A DNA stretch of 64,000 nucleotides. It comes from JANYGA01 sp031420415 (GTDB lineage Bacteria; Vulcanimicrobiota; Vulcanimicrobiia; Vulcanimicrobiales; Vulcanimicrobiaceae). The notes under the pieces are model-generated. The model worked only from the letters and a program-made list of their open reading frames with translations. It had not been told where the DNA came from and ran no database searches. The stretch spans positions 1-64,000 of the forward strand of contig JANOMT010000056.1 in NCBI GenBank assembly GCA_031420415.1, read 5' to 3'. This document shows positions 1 to 8,296 of this stretch, piece after piece (position 1 is the first letter of the stretch; each line of letters begins with the position of its first letter). The position numbers were made by a program, and so were the translations under genes.

Positions 1-1
1 G

Positions 2-130
2 ACGATCTTGCCGCCGATCCCCGCGATGTACGCGAAGCCTCAGAGCGTGGAGGACATCATCAATCACACGGTCGGTAAGGCACTTGACCAGTTCAAAATC
101 GAGAACGATCTCTTCAATCGCTGGAAGTAA
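2..130 (+). CDS. ubiX: UbiX-family flavin prenyltransferase, C-terminal end only
   Basis: Only the last 42 codons are present; the gene enters from the left edge. The tail resembles the UbiX/Pad1 family: a PPIPAMYAKP stretch, then VEDIINHTVGKALDQ, then a closing ENDLFNRWK. UbiX enzymes attach a dimethylallyl group to FMN, making the prenylated flavin used by UbiD-type decarboxylases. The FMN and dimethylallyl-phosphate binding regions lie outside the window, so activity cannot be judged. The stop is 17 nt before the next gene on the same strand. Confidence 0.75.
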   Translation, partial: TILPPIPAMYAKPQSVEDIINHTVGKALDQFKIENDLFNRWK

Positions 131-147
131 GGGCAAAAGGGAAGCCG

Positions 148-1014
148 ATGGCAGTACGGGTGTCAGTCGTTGTGGGAATGTTCGCACTCGCGTTCTGCGC
201 GAGTGGGGCCGCATCGCTCGCGCAAGGTGCGCCCAAGACTTCCCCGCCGGTCGTCGAGCGCGACTTAATCGTCTCCGATCCATCGTGTACCGGTTCGCCG
301 CCGTCACCTGTTGATTTTACAGAAGCCTTCGCGACGCGGGTTTCTTCGTCACGGGTGTCGCGCTTCATCGCCTTCCTCGATCGCTTGCCGGAAGCCGATC
401 AAATGCGCGTTGTCGCCGCCATCGACGCGCTGCCGAAGGTAAGCGTGGAGTCGCAAGCAGAGCGCGGTTGCCGGACGGTCGCGGGCGTCGCGACGATGCG
501 CGCCCTCTATATGGTCGCCAATCGGTGGCACGTTCCGCTCGGCGGGCCGGGGGATGCTGCATTCGCCACGTTCACACGCGCGGTCGAGGCTGCAATCGTC
601 ACGCTCCTTGGCGATTCGGCTCTCAAAAATCCGACGTCATCGTCGGGCCCTTCGGCGCTCGCGCCATTTGCGTACGCACCGACACGATCGGCCGATCTCG
701 CACCCGTCACCTCCCCATGCACGCTCGCAGATGAGGACGCCCGAACGACCGACGTCGTGAATGCGGTGTATCCCGAAATCGCGCGGGTAAATCGAACGCA
801 AGGTAAGGTCATGCTCGTCGTGCATTTAAACGACCAGGGCCTCATCGAGAACACAACGCTTTTTCGCTCGTCCGCAACCGAATCGGTAGGTGGCTCGGCG
901 CTTGTGGAAGCCGCGATCGTTGCGGCTTACGGAAGTACGTTCGTGCCTGCGCGAATCGGCTGCGTAACGCGCCCGGGAAAGTATCTTTTCCGCGTCGACT
1001 TTACAGGCCGATAA
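148..1014 (+). CDS. Exported protein with TonB C-terminal-like domain
   Basis: This 288-residue protein begins with a hydrophobic signal segment (about residues 3-25, ending near ASLAQG). It has a central alpha-helical-looking part with two cysteines. Its C-terminal ~90 residues resemble the TonB C-terminal fold: a VNAVYPEIARVNRTQGKVML strand and a closing FVPARIGC motif like the family's 'P...G..V....P' core. There is no proline-rich spanner, so a classical TonB role is doubtful; such stand-alone exported TonB-C proteins are common but poorly understood. A GGGAAG-like purine stretch precedes the ATG. The frame ends at the point where a nucleotidyltransferase remnant begins. Confidence 0.7.
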   Translation: MAVRVSVVVGMFALAFCASGAASLAQGAPKTSPPVVERDLIVSDPSCTGSPPSPVDFTEAFATRVSSSRVSRFIAFLDRLPEADQMRVVAAIDALPKVSVESQAERGCRTVAGVATMRALYMVANRWHVPLGGPGDAAFATFTRAVEAAIVTLLGDSALKNPTSSSGPSALAPFAYAPTRSADLAPVTSPCTLADEDARTTDVVNAVYPEIARVNRTQGKVMLVVHLNDQGLIENTTLFRSSATESVGGSALVEAAIVAAYGSTFVPARIGCVTRPGKYLFRVDFTGR

Positions 1015-1268
1015 CGCGCTCGGCAGACGCGTTTGAGGATGAGTTCGCCCGAGGATCGGTCCGTCTCCGTAGCGATCTCGATATTTCGATTGTCCGAGAG
1101 ACCGATCTGCGACGCGCCGAGCGCGACCTCGACGTTCGGCGGGCCTTCGAGTGCGCGGTCGGGCTCGATCTCATCGTCGTCACGCCCCACGAATACGCAC
1201 ACGTGCTGCCGACGACCGCATTCGGTCAGAGGATCCTCGCCGAGAGCGTCAGCATCTATGCAGCCTGA
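1011..1268 (+). pseudogene. MNT-type nucleotidyltransferase remnant, 5' truncated
   Basis: An open frame contains FARGSVRLRSDLDISIV, which matches the catalytic core of minimal nucleotidyltransferases (family GSxARGxxxxxSDxDL). The leading L-F-G-S and everything upstream are missing. No ATG, GTG or TTG lies in this frame between an upstream stop at 804-806 and the motif. The 3' end overlaps the HEPN gene by 11 bp, the usual coupling of MNT/HEPN antitoxin-toxin pairs. It is most simply a decayed partner whose 5' end was lost where the exported TonB-like gene now ends; translation from a non-standard codon cannot be excluded. Confidence 0.55.
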
Positions 1269-1668
1269 TCGGCGTATTCTCGCTCGCGAATGGCGTTCGG
1301 CCGCAGCTGAAGATTTGCGCGTTGCAAAGCTTTTGCGAGACGAGTCGCCGAGCACCGCGGCCTTTCACTCGCAACAAGCTGCGGAGAAAGCGCTTAAGGC
1401 CGCGTGTATCGTCGCGATCGATGAAGCGCCACGGACGCACGTCGTCAATCATCTTTTAGACGAACTCGCCGCGAACGGACACGAGCCGACGCAAGGTGTC
1501 CGCGAGGCAGCCCGCATCCTCGAACGATTTTATGCACCGACCCGCTACCCCGACGCGCTCGGCGGGATCGATCCGAACAAAGTTTACGTCGCGAACGACG
1601 CATCGCAAGCGATAACAGAAGCCGAGATCGTGATCGCGTTTGCCGATGTAATCGTCGCGATTATATGA
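1258..1668 (+). CDS. HEPN domain protein
   Basis: A 136-residue protein of the HEPN superfamily, the usual partner of MNT nucleotidyltransferases. The N-terminal helix reads EWRSAAAEDLRVAKLL, followed by the family's AFHSQQAAEKALKA core. A PRTHVVNHLLDEL segment holds an R-x5-H arrangement similar to HEPN RNase motifs, and the C-terminal helix contains YPDALGG. In toxin pairs the HEPN protein cleaves RNA and the MNT enzyme adenylylates it. Here the partner appears broken, so the protein may be inactive, tolerated, or merely ligand-binding. ATG at 1258 is chosen because the family alignment begins a few residues later. Confidence 0.8.
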   Translation: MQPDRRILAREWRSAAAEDLRVAKLLRDESPSTAAFHSQQAAEKALKAACIVAIDEAPRTHVVNHLLDELAANGHEPTQGVREAARILERFYAPTRYPDALGGIDPNKVYVANDASQAITEAEIVIAFADVIVAII

Positions 1669-2107
1669 CAGAGGAGTTCTTGAACTACCTGACGGCCTAT
1701 CATGTATTGGAAGAAAAGCTGGTGATGGCGCAGATACTACTTTAGCAAGGGTCGAAAAATACGATTTTTGGGGTCTACATTTGCTGCACAAAACCACTAT
1801 TTTTTAGGGCGGGACATTTCTTTCTACTGCTAATGCAGGCGCAGTCACGATGCCGCGGCAGTTAGTGGCGCTACTCGTTGTGACGTCCTAATGGACTTAG
1901 ACTCGAAAAGAATGTGCTTGCGTAGGTCGCGGACTCAGAATATCCCGCGTGCGTCTTTTGAATGCACTTGAATGGCACCCTGCGGCTAGTGATTGTCGTA
2001 TAACCTGCCAACGCACGCGTACCAGCTGGACTGTGTCAGGCCTGACGTATGGTAACGCAGGCCTATGGGTCCACCCCCAACTTCTTACCCCACGGATTCC
2101 TAGAAAA
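1669..2107. other. Non-coding stretch upstream of IS element
   Basis: No convincing gene is seen in these 439 bp. Base composition is lower in GC than the flanks and all frames are frequently interrupted. A short open frame running into the IS from 2049 has no recognisable content. The stretch probably marks the left border of the accessory zone. Confidence 0.5.
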
Positions 2108-2146
2108 TGACGGCGAACATCACCTTATTGCCAAGAGGTTCGCACC

Positions 2147-2422
2147 GTGCGCAAATCCCGCTACTCCGACGAACAGATTGCCGCCGCTCTCCGACAAGCT
2201 GAGATCGGAACGCCCGTGGCCGACATCACTCGAAAGCTCGGCATTTCTGAAGCCACCTTCTATGTCTGGAAGAAACGATTCGGAACTCTCGGCACGCCCG
2301 AAATTCATGAGCTACGCCAGCTGCGCGACGAGAACGCCAAGCTCAAAGCAGTCGTTGCCGTTTTGAAGCTTGATCGCGCAGTTCTGCAAGACGTGATTAA
2401 AAAAAGTGGTAGGACGCGTTAG
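2147..2422 (+). CDS. IS3-family transposase OrfA (HTH)
   Basis: This 91-residue protein starts MRKSRYSDEQIAAALRQAE and carries the helix-turn-helix of IS3 OrfA proteins (ADITRKLGISEATFYVWKK), then a leucine-zipper-like LRQLRDENAKLK helix. It binds the IS ends and supplies the DNA-recognition part of the transposase. It overlaps OrfB by 17 bp. OrfB sits in the +1 frame relative to it, so a simple -1 slip at the A7 run (2399-2405) would not fuse the two. Confidence 0.9.
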   Translation: MRKSRYSDEQIAAALRQAEIGTPVADITRKLGISEATFYVWKKRFGTLGTPEIHELRQLRDENAKLKAVVAVLKLDRAVLQDVIKKSGRTR

Positions 2423-3236
2423 ACGTAAAACCGTGCTGCCGCACATCCGCAAGATCTGGCAGTTAAGTGAGCGTCGTGCTTGTGAAATTTTGGGCGTTAA
2501 TCGACGAACAGTACGATATCAATCCGTCCGCGCCGATGCCGATGTTGCATTGCAAGCTCGCATCAAGGCGATCGCTGCGGTGCGGATTCGCTACGGACAA
2601 CGACGAATCCATATCTTGCTCCGACGCGAGGGATGGCCGGTTAATATCAAGCGCGGTGCTCGACTTTATCGCGAAGCCGGTCTAGCAATTCGCACAAAAA
2701 CACCGCGTCGTCGACGCGCCGCTGTTGTTCGCGAAACGCCGGCACATCCGACGGCAACGAATCAGAGTTTGGCAATGAACTTCATGCACGATGTGCTCGC
2801 CGACGGCACGAAGATCCGCCTCTTAACCATAGTCGATATCTTTAGTCGCGAGAGTGTCGCTTTGGAGGTCGCTTTTGGGTTCAAAGCACCGCAAGTCGTC
2901 GACGTTCTCCGTCGCGTCGTCGCCGAACGCGGAAAACCCCAAAGAGTGAGGTGCGACAACGGGCCAGAATTCATATCACTTCACCTCGATCAATGGGCTC
3001 ATTGGAACGACGTGCAACTCGACTTCTCGAGGCCTGGAAGGCCGTCAGATAACGGTTTCTGCGAATCGTTCAACATCCGCGTCTGTCAGGAAATGTTGAA
3101 TCCAACATGGTTCCGCACGCTCGATGATGCCCGACAACATGCCGTTGCGTGGCGGCACGACTACAACACCAATCACGCGCGTAGTTCACTCGACGATTTG
3201 ATGCCCGAAGAATTCGCGCGCCGATCGAAGAAGTAA
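2406..3236 (+). CDS. IS3-family transposase OrfB (DDE integrase core)
   Basis: A 276-residue catalytic subunit. After an N-terminal HTH_21-like part (RYGQRRIHILLRREGW) comes the rve integrase core, with DDE residues in MNFMHDVLADG, RCDNGPEF and DNGFCESFN. The frame is full length with no stop, so it looks active. It starts at GTG 2406 inside orfA, a typical coupled arrangement. The C-terminus (HARSSLDDLMPEEFA) is the usual integrase_3 tail. Confidence 0.9.
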   Translation: MVGRVRRKTVLPHIRKIWQLSERRACEILGVNRRTVRYQSVRADADVALQARIKAIAAVRIRYGQRRIHILLRREGWPVNIKRGARLYREAGLAIRTKTPRRRRAAVVRETPAHPTATNQSLAMNFMHDVLADGTKIRLLTIVDIFSRESVALEVAFGFKAPQVVDVLRRVVAERGKPQRVRCDNGPEFISLHLDQWAHWNDVQLDFSRPGRPSDNGFCESFNIRVCQEMLNPTWFRTLDDARQHAVAWRHDYNTNHARSSLDDLMPEEFARRSKK

Positions 3237-3314
3237 TCCACTATCGCCGTCATTTCTAGAGCCCTCGCGGTATAACAATCGGGGGAAGACCCGTGCGCAA
3301 AAAACTGACAGCAA

Positions 3315-3338
3315 CCCCGGTGTCAGCTGACTCCGGGG
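3315..3338 (-). terminator. Hairpin at 3' end of MACPF-like gene
   Basis: CCCCGG-t-GTCAG/CTGAC-t-CCGGGG forms a 24-nt near-perfect palindrome with one T-T mismatch pair. The TGA stop of the minus-strand MACPF-like gene (3323-3325) lies inside it. About 10 nt further along the minus strand is a run of six T residues (3301-3306), as expected for a Rho-independent terminator. Confidence 0.6.
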
Positions 3339-4684
3339 GCAAAGTTAAAGCCGACGGTAACAGGACTCCCGACGGGTATCAGCGTGCCCGCTGCGGGTTC
3401 CTGCGCAGCGACAACTATCTGACTCGCCGAATGAATAGGGACCAATACATTGTCCTGGTCCGTGTAGCCACCGAGTAGATTTCGAACGTCATCAAAATAC
3501 TGTCCGCCAATGTCGTCACCGCTAATATCGTTATAAACAATCCGAAGCTGATCTAAACTTGCCAACGTCATGCCGATCAGATTTGGTGCGATCTGTGTAC
3601 CCGCTACTAGAGGAGGAAGATCGGATGGCAGCAGAACGTGAATATGATAGTCAGTCATTGCCTTAATCGTGCGCGCATAGGTCTCCGGTTCCACAGCGAG
3701 CTTTGCGTTATCAATCGCGAAGGAAGCTGCTTGCTCGATGATGTCGGCATCCAAACTTAAGTCGGCGTGAAGCTTTGATAGCCGATCTCCATCACCAGGC
3801 TTAAACTGGAAAAAACTTTGACTATTAGAATCAAGCACATATTCAATCGAATTCAACTTATCCAGAGTCTGAGAACGTAACTTCGCGCAGGCGACGAGTA
3901 CGTCTTTCTGATGCTGGAGATCCGCGGCATTCGGTGGAAGTGGGCCATCAGCTACAACCCAGGGCAGTAATAGGACAGAATATGGCTTTGCCGATGTCAG
4001 GACAGTGCTTTCCCACTCCGATTTGGCAGTAAACAAATCGTCGGGGGTTTTCACTGCCGTCGAGACGTTGCCTCCCTGATAATATAATGACGCAGTGACT
4101 TGTGAATGCGTGTCCTTAATAGCAGAGCTGAGATTCATCGACACCTGAGCACTAAATAAGCCATACGAACCTGCGACTTTCGCACTTATGTTCGTCTTGT
4201 CGCTCTCCGAAGCATACTCGATTTTGATTATCCCAAAAAACTGTCCGCCGCTTTCTATTCCCGCAACAAAATAGTCGCCGTAGCGTTCTGCAAATAATTC
4301 AGCGTTACCCGTCGCGACGAGCTTGGCGGCCTCCGCGTCCAACGTGGGCTTTCGGATCTGAGTAAAACCGAACGATTTTGTGCACATCATTAGCAGGGTG
4401 GTCGAGTTTGACTGCACTTTGGAATCTTTAGCAAAGTCAAATCTCGCGGAGGCGCTGAACGGTCCGGCGCCGCCTGATGCTTCGGCCGAAATCCCCAGAT
4501 GAGTTTCCAGTTCGTGAGTGTCTTCTATTCTCACCAAACTGAAGGACCCATCACCTCCCGAGATGCCAGCGAGGACCTTTTCCGGCGTCCCGTCAGCGCC
4601 TTGCTGTCGGCGATTACCGGTTGCGCTATCAACTCCAAGGCCAAAGTCGAGACCTTCTTGGTAAGGCATGGTTAGGTTTTTCAT
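3323..4684 (-). CDS. MACPF-like protein with C-terminal PASTA-like domain
   Basis: A 453-residue protein. Residues around 135 read YGDYFVAGIESGG, close to the MACPF/perforin signature (YGxH[YF]x6GG). It is preceded by a beta-rich stretch and followed by an alternating FGIIKIEY/Ser-Thr-rich region typical of pore-forming hairpins. The last ~90 residues resemble a PASTA domain (PNLIGMTLASLDQ ... QEPAAGTLIPVGSPV). There is no signal peptide. The chosen start has GGAGGA 5 nt upstream; a start 6 codons earlier lacks one. GC is clearly lower than in neighbours and an intact IS lies just downstream, which suggests transfer. Target and export route are unknown, and the MACPF call rests on the motif and fold pattern only. 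Confidence 0.6.
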   Translation of the reverse strand: MKNLTMPYQEGLDFGLGVDSATGNRRQQGADGTPEKVLAGISGGDGSFSLVRIEDTHELETHLGISAEASGGAGPFSASARFDFAKDSKVQSNSTTLLMMCTKSFGFTQIRKPTLDAEAAKLVATGNAELFAERYGDYFVAGIESGGQFFGIIKIEYASESDKTNISAKVAGSYGLFSAQVSMNLSSAIKDTHSQVTASLYYQGGNVSTAVKTPDDLFTAKSEWESTVLTSAKPYSVLLLPWVVADGPLPPNAADLQHQKDVLVACAKLRSQTLDKLNSIEYVLDSNSQSFFQFKPGDGDRLSKLHADLSLDADIIEQAASFAIDNAKLAVEPETYARTIKAMTDYHIHVLLPSDLPPLVAGTQIAPNLIGMTLASLDQLRIVYNDISGDDIGGQYFDDVRNLLGGYTDQDNVLVPIHSASQIVVAAQEPAAGTLIPVGSPVTVGFNFAPGVS

Positions 4685-4985
4685 ATTCCTCCGTTGGCGC
4701 ACCTAAACGACTGCATCAATTGCTAATTAGGCCCGGCGTAGACTAAACTAAGGACTGCCCGCAAATCTCCAATATGTATTGAACAGGGTCGCGCTATCAT
4801 GTCAGCGACATCCGAGATAGTTCCGCTAGGCGTCCCTTTGCTCATATAAACAACGACTTACCTAATGGCGCCCTTGTGAATGGTACATAAGAATGCAATT
4901 CACTCTTAGTCCTCCCTGTTGAAGGCAGTATCTTCTTGCTATTCAGTGACGGACTGGGTTTATACGAAATCTGAAACTGTGTCAC
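4685..4985. other. AT-richer spacer
   Basis: About 300 bp of lower-GC sequence lies between the MACPF-like gene and the next remnant. No open frame is convincing. It presumably holds the promoter for the minus-strand MACPF-like gene, but no clear -35/-10 pair was identified. Confidence 0.4.
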
Positions 4986-5237
4986 TTAGAGCGCGCCAAG
5001 GTCGGCCAGGTCGATGTTGCGGAAACGCGCGTAGAGCTTGGCGCCGATGAAGGCGTCGCGTCCGAACGAGAGCGCGAGCATGCGTAGATAGCCGCGCGCC
5101 TCGAGGAAGTGCGCCGCACGAGCGACGTGCGACATGCTTCCGGGCGCGACGACCGCGAGCGCTCGCGTACAGCGCCTCGCCGCGTCGCGGGCGACACGTC
5201 CGTCGAGGCTCAAATAGATCTTGTGGGGTCGGCCCCG

Positions 5238-6080
5238 TTACGCGGCCAGTGATTTCTGTGGAGATTGGTTAGCTTCGTAGGTCGCGAGAAACTCTTGAGG
5301 GGTCATGTAGTTGAGGGCGCTATGGGCGTGCGTAGTGTGGTACGAATCGCGCCACTCGCTTGCGACGGTTCGGGCTTCGATCAGCGACCGAAACCAATGA
5401 GCGTTGAGAAACTCGGCACGAACGCGAGAATTGAAAGACTCGATGTACGCATTTTGCGTCGGCTTTCCAGGTTGAATGAAAAGCAGTTCGACGCCGTGTT
5501 CCTCGGACCACCGTTGCATGATTTTCGACGTCAGCTCGGTCCCGTTGTCAACTCGGATATATTTCGGATAACCGAATTCTCGCGCAACGTCATCGAGAAC
5601 GTCGATGACGCACTTACTGGGAAACGAGTAATTTAGTTCGAGAGCAAGATCGACTCGAGTAAATTCATCCATCATCGTCAACCCGCGAAACGATCGGCCG
5701 TTAAAAAGCCGATCCTGGATAAAATCTAGGGTCCAGCCTTCGAAGGGCTTCGTCGCCCGACGCAAACTGCGGCCGCGCACGATTTTTGCACGACCTCGCC
5801 GGCGACGACGTCCTATTTGCAATCCAGCAAGGCGATAAATTCGTCGGAAAGCCTTGTAATTCATATATTCGTCGCCATCGACTGCATCGCGTTCGTAATC
5901 GAAGTAGAGCCGACGACAGCCGTGATTGGCGTGTTCCTGCGCGACGTGCGTGAGTCGCGTTGCAACCGAAGCATCACGTTGTGATTTCGTCGTCGTCGGT
6001 TCACTTGAAGAACGACGCTGTGCGTGAACAGATTTGCACGCTTCGCGTTGACTCAGGCCGAACTCTTGCAAGGCCTTCAC
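5238..6080 (-). CDS. IS3-family transposase OrfB (DDE integrase core)
   Basis: A 280-residue integrase-type transposase. DDE residues sit in TLDFIQDRL, RVDNGTEL and NAYIESFN, with the conserved GCRRLYFDYERD segment before the core and an HSALNYMTPQEF tail. It overlaps OrfA by 4 bp (ATGA). It is different in sequence from the transposase at 2406-3236, so the two elements are separate acquisitions. Confidence 0.92.
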   Translation of the reverse strand: MKALQEFGLSQREACKSVHAQRRSSSEPTTTKSQRDASVATRLTHVAQEHANHGCRRLYFDYERDAVDGDEYMNYKAFRRIYRLAGLQIGRRRRRGRAKIVRGRSLRRATKPFEGWTLDFIQDRLFNGRSFRGLTMMDEFTRVDLALELNYSFPSKCVIDVLDDVAREFGYPKYIRVDNGTELTSKIMQRWSEEHGVELLFIQPGKPTQNAYIESFNSRVRAEFLNAHWFRSLIEARTVASEWRDSYHTTHAHSALNYMTPQEFLATYEANQSPQKSLAA

Positions 6081-6370
6081 GGCTTCGGCTCGCCGGGAAG
6101 GCTCCAGGAGTTTTTTCGCATGAGCTGCTCGATCGCGTCGATCTTTACGGTCTGCCGAGCGATGATCCGTTGCATCTGCGAGTTTTCGGCTTCGAGTTCT
6201 TTAAGCCGCGATAGATCGCTTGCGCTCATGCCCGCGTACTTCGATCGCCAGAGACGAATCGTATTTGCATGCACGCTGTTGCGCCGCGCTAACTCTTCCA
6301 TCGACGCTCCGGCATTGTACTCGGCGAGGATTTGGACGATCTGCGACTCGGTGAATTGACTCTTTCGCAT
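6077..6370 (-). CDS. IS3-family transposase OrfA (HTH)
   Basis: A 97-residue helix-turn-helix protein starting MRKSQFTESQIVQILAEYNAG, with recognition helix VHANTIRLWRSKY and a coiled-coil-like SRLKELEAENSQMQRI segment. It supplies the end-binding part of the transposase and is co-translated with OrfB through a 4-bp overlap. Confidence 0.92.
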   Translation of the reverse strand: MRKSQFTESQIVQILAEYNAGASMEELARRNSVHANTIRLWRSKYAGMSASDLSRLKELEAENSQMQRIIARQTVKIDAIEQLMRKNSWSLPGEPKP

Positions 6371-6909
6371 GGGTGGATCTCCCGTCTGCCTTCATCGGCG
6401 GAAATCCACAGTAATTCCTGGCTCTGATTTCAGGGCCGACCCCACTTGCCGTGCACGCGACCGCGCGCGTCGCTCTCGGCGCCGATCCATATGGTCGCAT
6501 TCGCGCGGGTCGGCATCTTCTCGAAGAAGATCGCACCGGCGGGGCGGGCGTGGCCAACTGCGGCGCCGATCGTGCCCGTCATCGCATCGGGCGATACGCC
6601 TTCGCAGGTGATCGACGGGCCGGATGGCTGCGAGCCGAGGCGTTCGCAAACTTCGATTGGGGTGCCATCGGTGCAGAGTCGCGCCGCCGCGAGGCGATGC
6701 CCCCCTGCGGCCGATTCGACGAGCTCTCCGAACGCGGGCGCAGCGGCCGGGGTGTCGGCGATGCGACACCAATCGTCGACGAGCACTCGAATCCGGCTCG
6801 CGTATCTTCGCGAAGGGGTCTCGACCATCGGTAGCCTCCAAGATTCCAGCGCCGTTCGCGTGTTAACCGATGGTAACGCGCGTCCTCGAAACGTCGCGCC
6901 ACCGTCGAG

Positions 6910-8154
6910 TCAGGTCGAGTAGCTCGGGTCGAAGGGGTCGAGGATGCCGTCACCGTTCGCGTCGTTCCAGCCGAAATGGCCGGGTGTCGCCGGACACAAC
7001 TTCTTCGTGTTATTGCGCATCAAACAGTCGACCGCGGCGCTGTTGCCGACCTCGCAATTGGCGTTGACGCCGTTCGAAAAACCGGCCTTATCTGTGACGG
7101 AACATTTGCTCGATACATACTCGTCGGGGGCGCCTGACGTGTGCCCCGTCTCGTGCGCGTAAACGAAGTGCGTGCCCGCGGGCTTCCAATTCCCGACCAC
7201 GGACGTGAGTTGGAAAACGATCTTTTTCGACGACGAACAGTAGGCCATCCACGCCGTGGGATATTTCGTCAGAAATGCGGCGTGCGTGTAATCCGCCGGG
7301 TCGCTAAAGGTCGCCGACGAGACGAACCCGCCGATGCCCGCCCAACCGCTCGATTGTCCGAACGCCGTAAGTGCCGCGTCGCGCCACGGCGCCTCACACG
7401 CCTCGTAGTCGCCGGAAGCCGGTGGATTTGCCGGGGTCGGAATCGTCGTCGGATCGAGGGCAAGCGTCATCCGCCGCACGTTGACCTCGAAGACAAGGTG
7501 CGCGGCCTTCGGCGCGAGATCGTAGTAGACGTCGAAGGCGTGCATCATCGCGAGCGCGAGGCTCCCATTGTCGTCGGAGGTGAGTTCCGCCGTCGATCCG
7601 GCGGGGCCGCCGACGTACGCGGCCGCGACACCGATCGTTCCGACGAGCGCGCGTCGCTCTTTGTGCACGACCGTTGCCGTTGTCAGCGCGGCCACGCCGC
7701 CGGTCGTAGTATCGGGTCCGGGCGAACCGCTCGGACCACCCACGGCGACGAGTTTGCCGCCGCCTCCGCCGTCGCCGTCTTCCCCCGCGCCTTGGGCGCA
7801 GCCGCCCGGCGGAAGCAGCCCGTCGATCTGCATCGATTGCGCGTAGAAGCCATCGACGTTCGCGCGGTAGTCGTCGCTGAGGGACGTGTTCCAGGCGTTC
7901 GCGAGTTCCATTGCCCCGGGATCGACATCGAGCGATTGCGCCGTAGGAATCGCCGCGCTCGTCGCGCACGCGACCGCGCTGTGGGCGCTCATCGCGCTCT
8001 GAACGCTCGCGTTACCCTCGGCGATGACCGCGCTGAAGGTGTGGTCACCGCTCCAGATCTGAACAAGCGACCCGCCGGCGCCGGTAATGGCGTCGACGAG
8101 ATCCGATGGAAAGTTCGTCGTGTTGGTCTTCAATAGGGCGAGGATGCGACTCAT
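6910..8154 (-). CDS. Metzincin-like metalloprotease with I9-like propeptide
   Basis: This 414-residue protein carries a zinc-protease signature HETGHTSGAPDEY at about 334-346 (HExxHxxGxPDE). After ~30 residues comes a CLMRN segment that may be the Met-turn, then four nearby cysteines likely to pair. The first ~75 residues (LALLKTNTTNFPSDLVDAI..., a gly-gly turn, FSAVIAEG) resemble an inhibitor-I9 propeptide as in subtilases. A Gly/Asp-rich linker follows, and the tail DANGDGILDP resembles a calcium loop. No signal peptide is seen. An ATG at 8154 is chosen; a longer frame upstream is Arg/Ser-rich noise. It lies 142 nt after the 117-aa gene on the same strand. Confidence 0.75.
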   Translation of the reverse strand: MSRILALLKTNTTNFPSDLVDAITGAGGSLVQIWSGDHTFSAVIAEGNASVQSAMSAHSAVACATSAAIPTAQSLDVDPGAMELANAWNTSLSDDYRANVDGFYAQSMQIDGLLPPGGCAQGAGEDGDGGGGGKLVAVGGPSGSPGPDTTTGGVAALTTATVVHKERRALVGTIGVAAAYVGGPAGSTAELTSDDNGSLALAMMHAFDVYYDLAPKAAHLVFEVNVRRMTLALDPTTIPTPANPPASGDYEACEAPWRDAALTAFGQSSGWAGIGGFVSSATFSDPADYTHAAFLTKYPTAWMAYCSSSKKIVFQLTSVVGNWKPAGTHFVYAHETGHTSGAPDEYVSSKCSVTDKAGFSNGVNANCEVGNSAAVDCLMRNNTKKLCPATPGHFGWNDANGDGILDPFDPSYST

Positions 8155-8296
8155 GAGCGTATTCCTCAGCGGATTGAAGTGTGATTGTTGAATCCGACCG
8201 GGTGCGTGGCTTCCGCGGAGACGAAAATGCGTTCGACGTTCGAAGACGCGAGCGCTCCGTCGAGGTCTGCACGGCGCGCGGGTAGCGCGAGCGGCT

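Larger units (their letters stand above)
2108..3252 (+). mobile_element. IS3-family insertion sequence (intact two-ORF)
   Basis: Two overlapping transposase frames are flanked by inverted ends. TGACGGCGA begins at 2108 and its reverse complement TCGCCGTCA ends at 3252. The similarity continues outward as CTAGAAA(A) on both sides (2100-2116 and 3244-3259), so the true tips may be about 8 bp further out. TG...CA termini fit the IS3 family. No matching target duplication is visible in the flanks, suggesting an old insertion or rearranged ends. Confidence 0.85.
5224..6444 (-). mobile_element. IS3-family insertion sequence with 4-bp target duplication
   Basis: Perfect 12-bp inverted ends TGGGGTCGGCCC lie at 5224-5235 and, inverted, at 6433-6444. 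They are flanked on both sides by CTTG (5220-5223 and 6445-6448), a target duplication of the size typical for IS3 elements. Both transposase frames are intact. The clean duplication and the undamaged halves of the target gene indicate a recent insertion. Confidence 0.95.
4986..6828 (-). pseudogene. Unknown gene split by IS insertion
   Basis: Two minus-strand pieces (6828-6445 and 5219-4986) join in frame when the IS at 5224-6444 and one copy of the CTTG duplication are removed. The junction reads ...RGRVHGK|IYLSLDGRVA... and restores a protein of about 205 residues starting ATG 6828. I do not recognise the family. It has short beta-strand motifs of the type K-[IL]-Y (GKIYLSLDG, GAKLYARF) that are reminiscent of, but do not prove, an ABBA-type prenyltransferase fold. 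It follows the metalloprotease gene by 81 nt on the same strand and was probably the third gene of that operon. The insertion abolishes the full product. Confidence 0.75.

Noticed and set aside
2399..2406. A7-G run as a -1 programmed frameshift site in the first IS
   Set aside because: OrfB lies in the +1 frame relative to OrfA, so a -1 slip would not fuse them. The 17-bp overlap with a GTG start explains OrfB expression better.
2049..3260. Target-site duplication for the first IS
   Set aside because: Flanking bases (GAAAA left, TTTCT right) do not match; only the extended inverted ends are supported.
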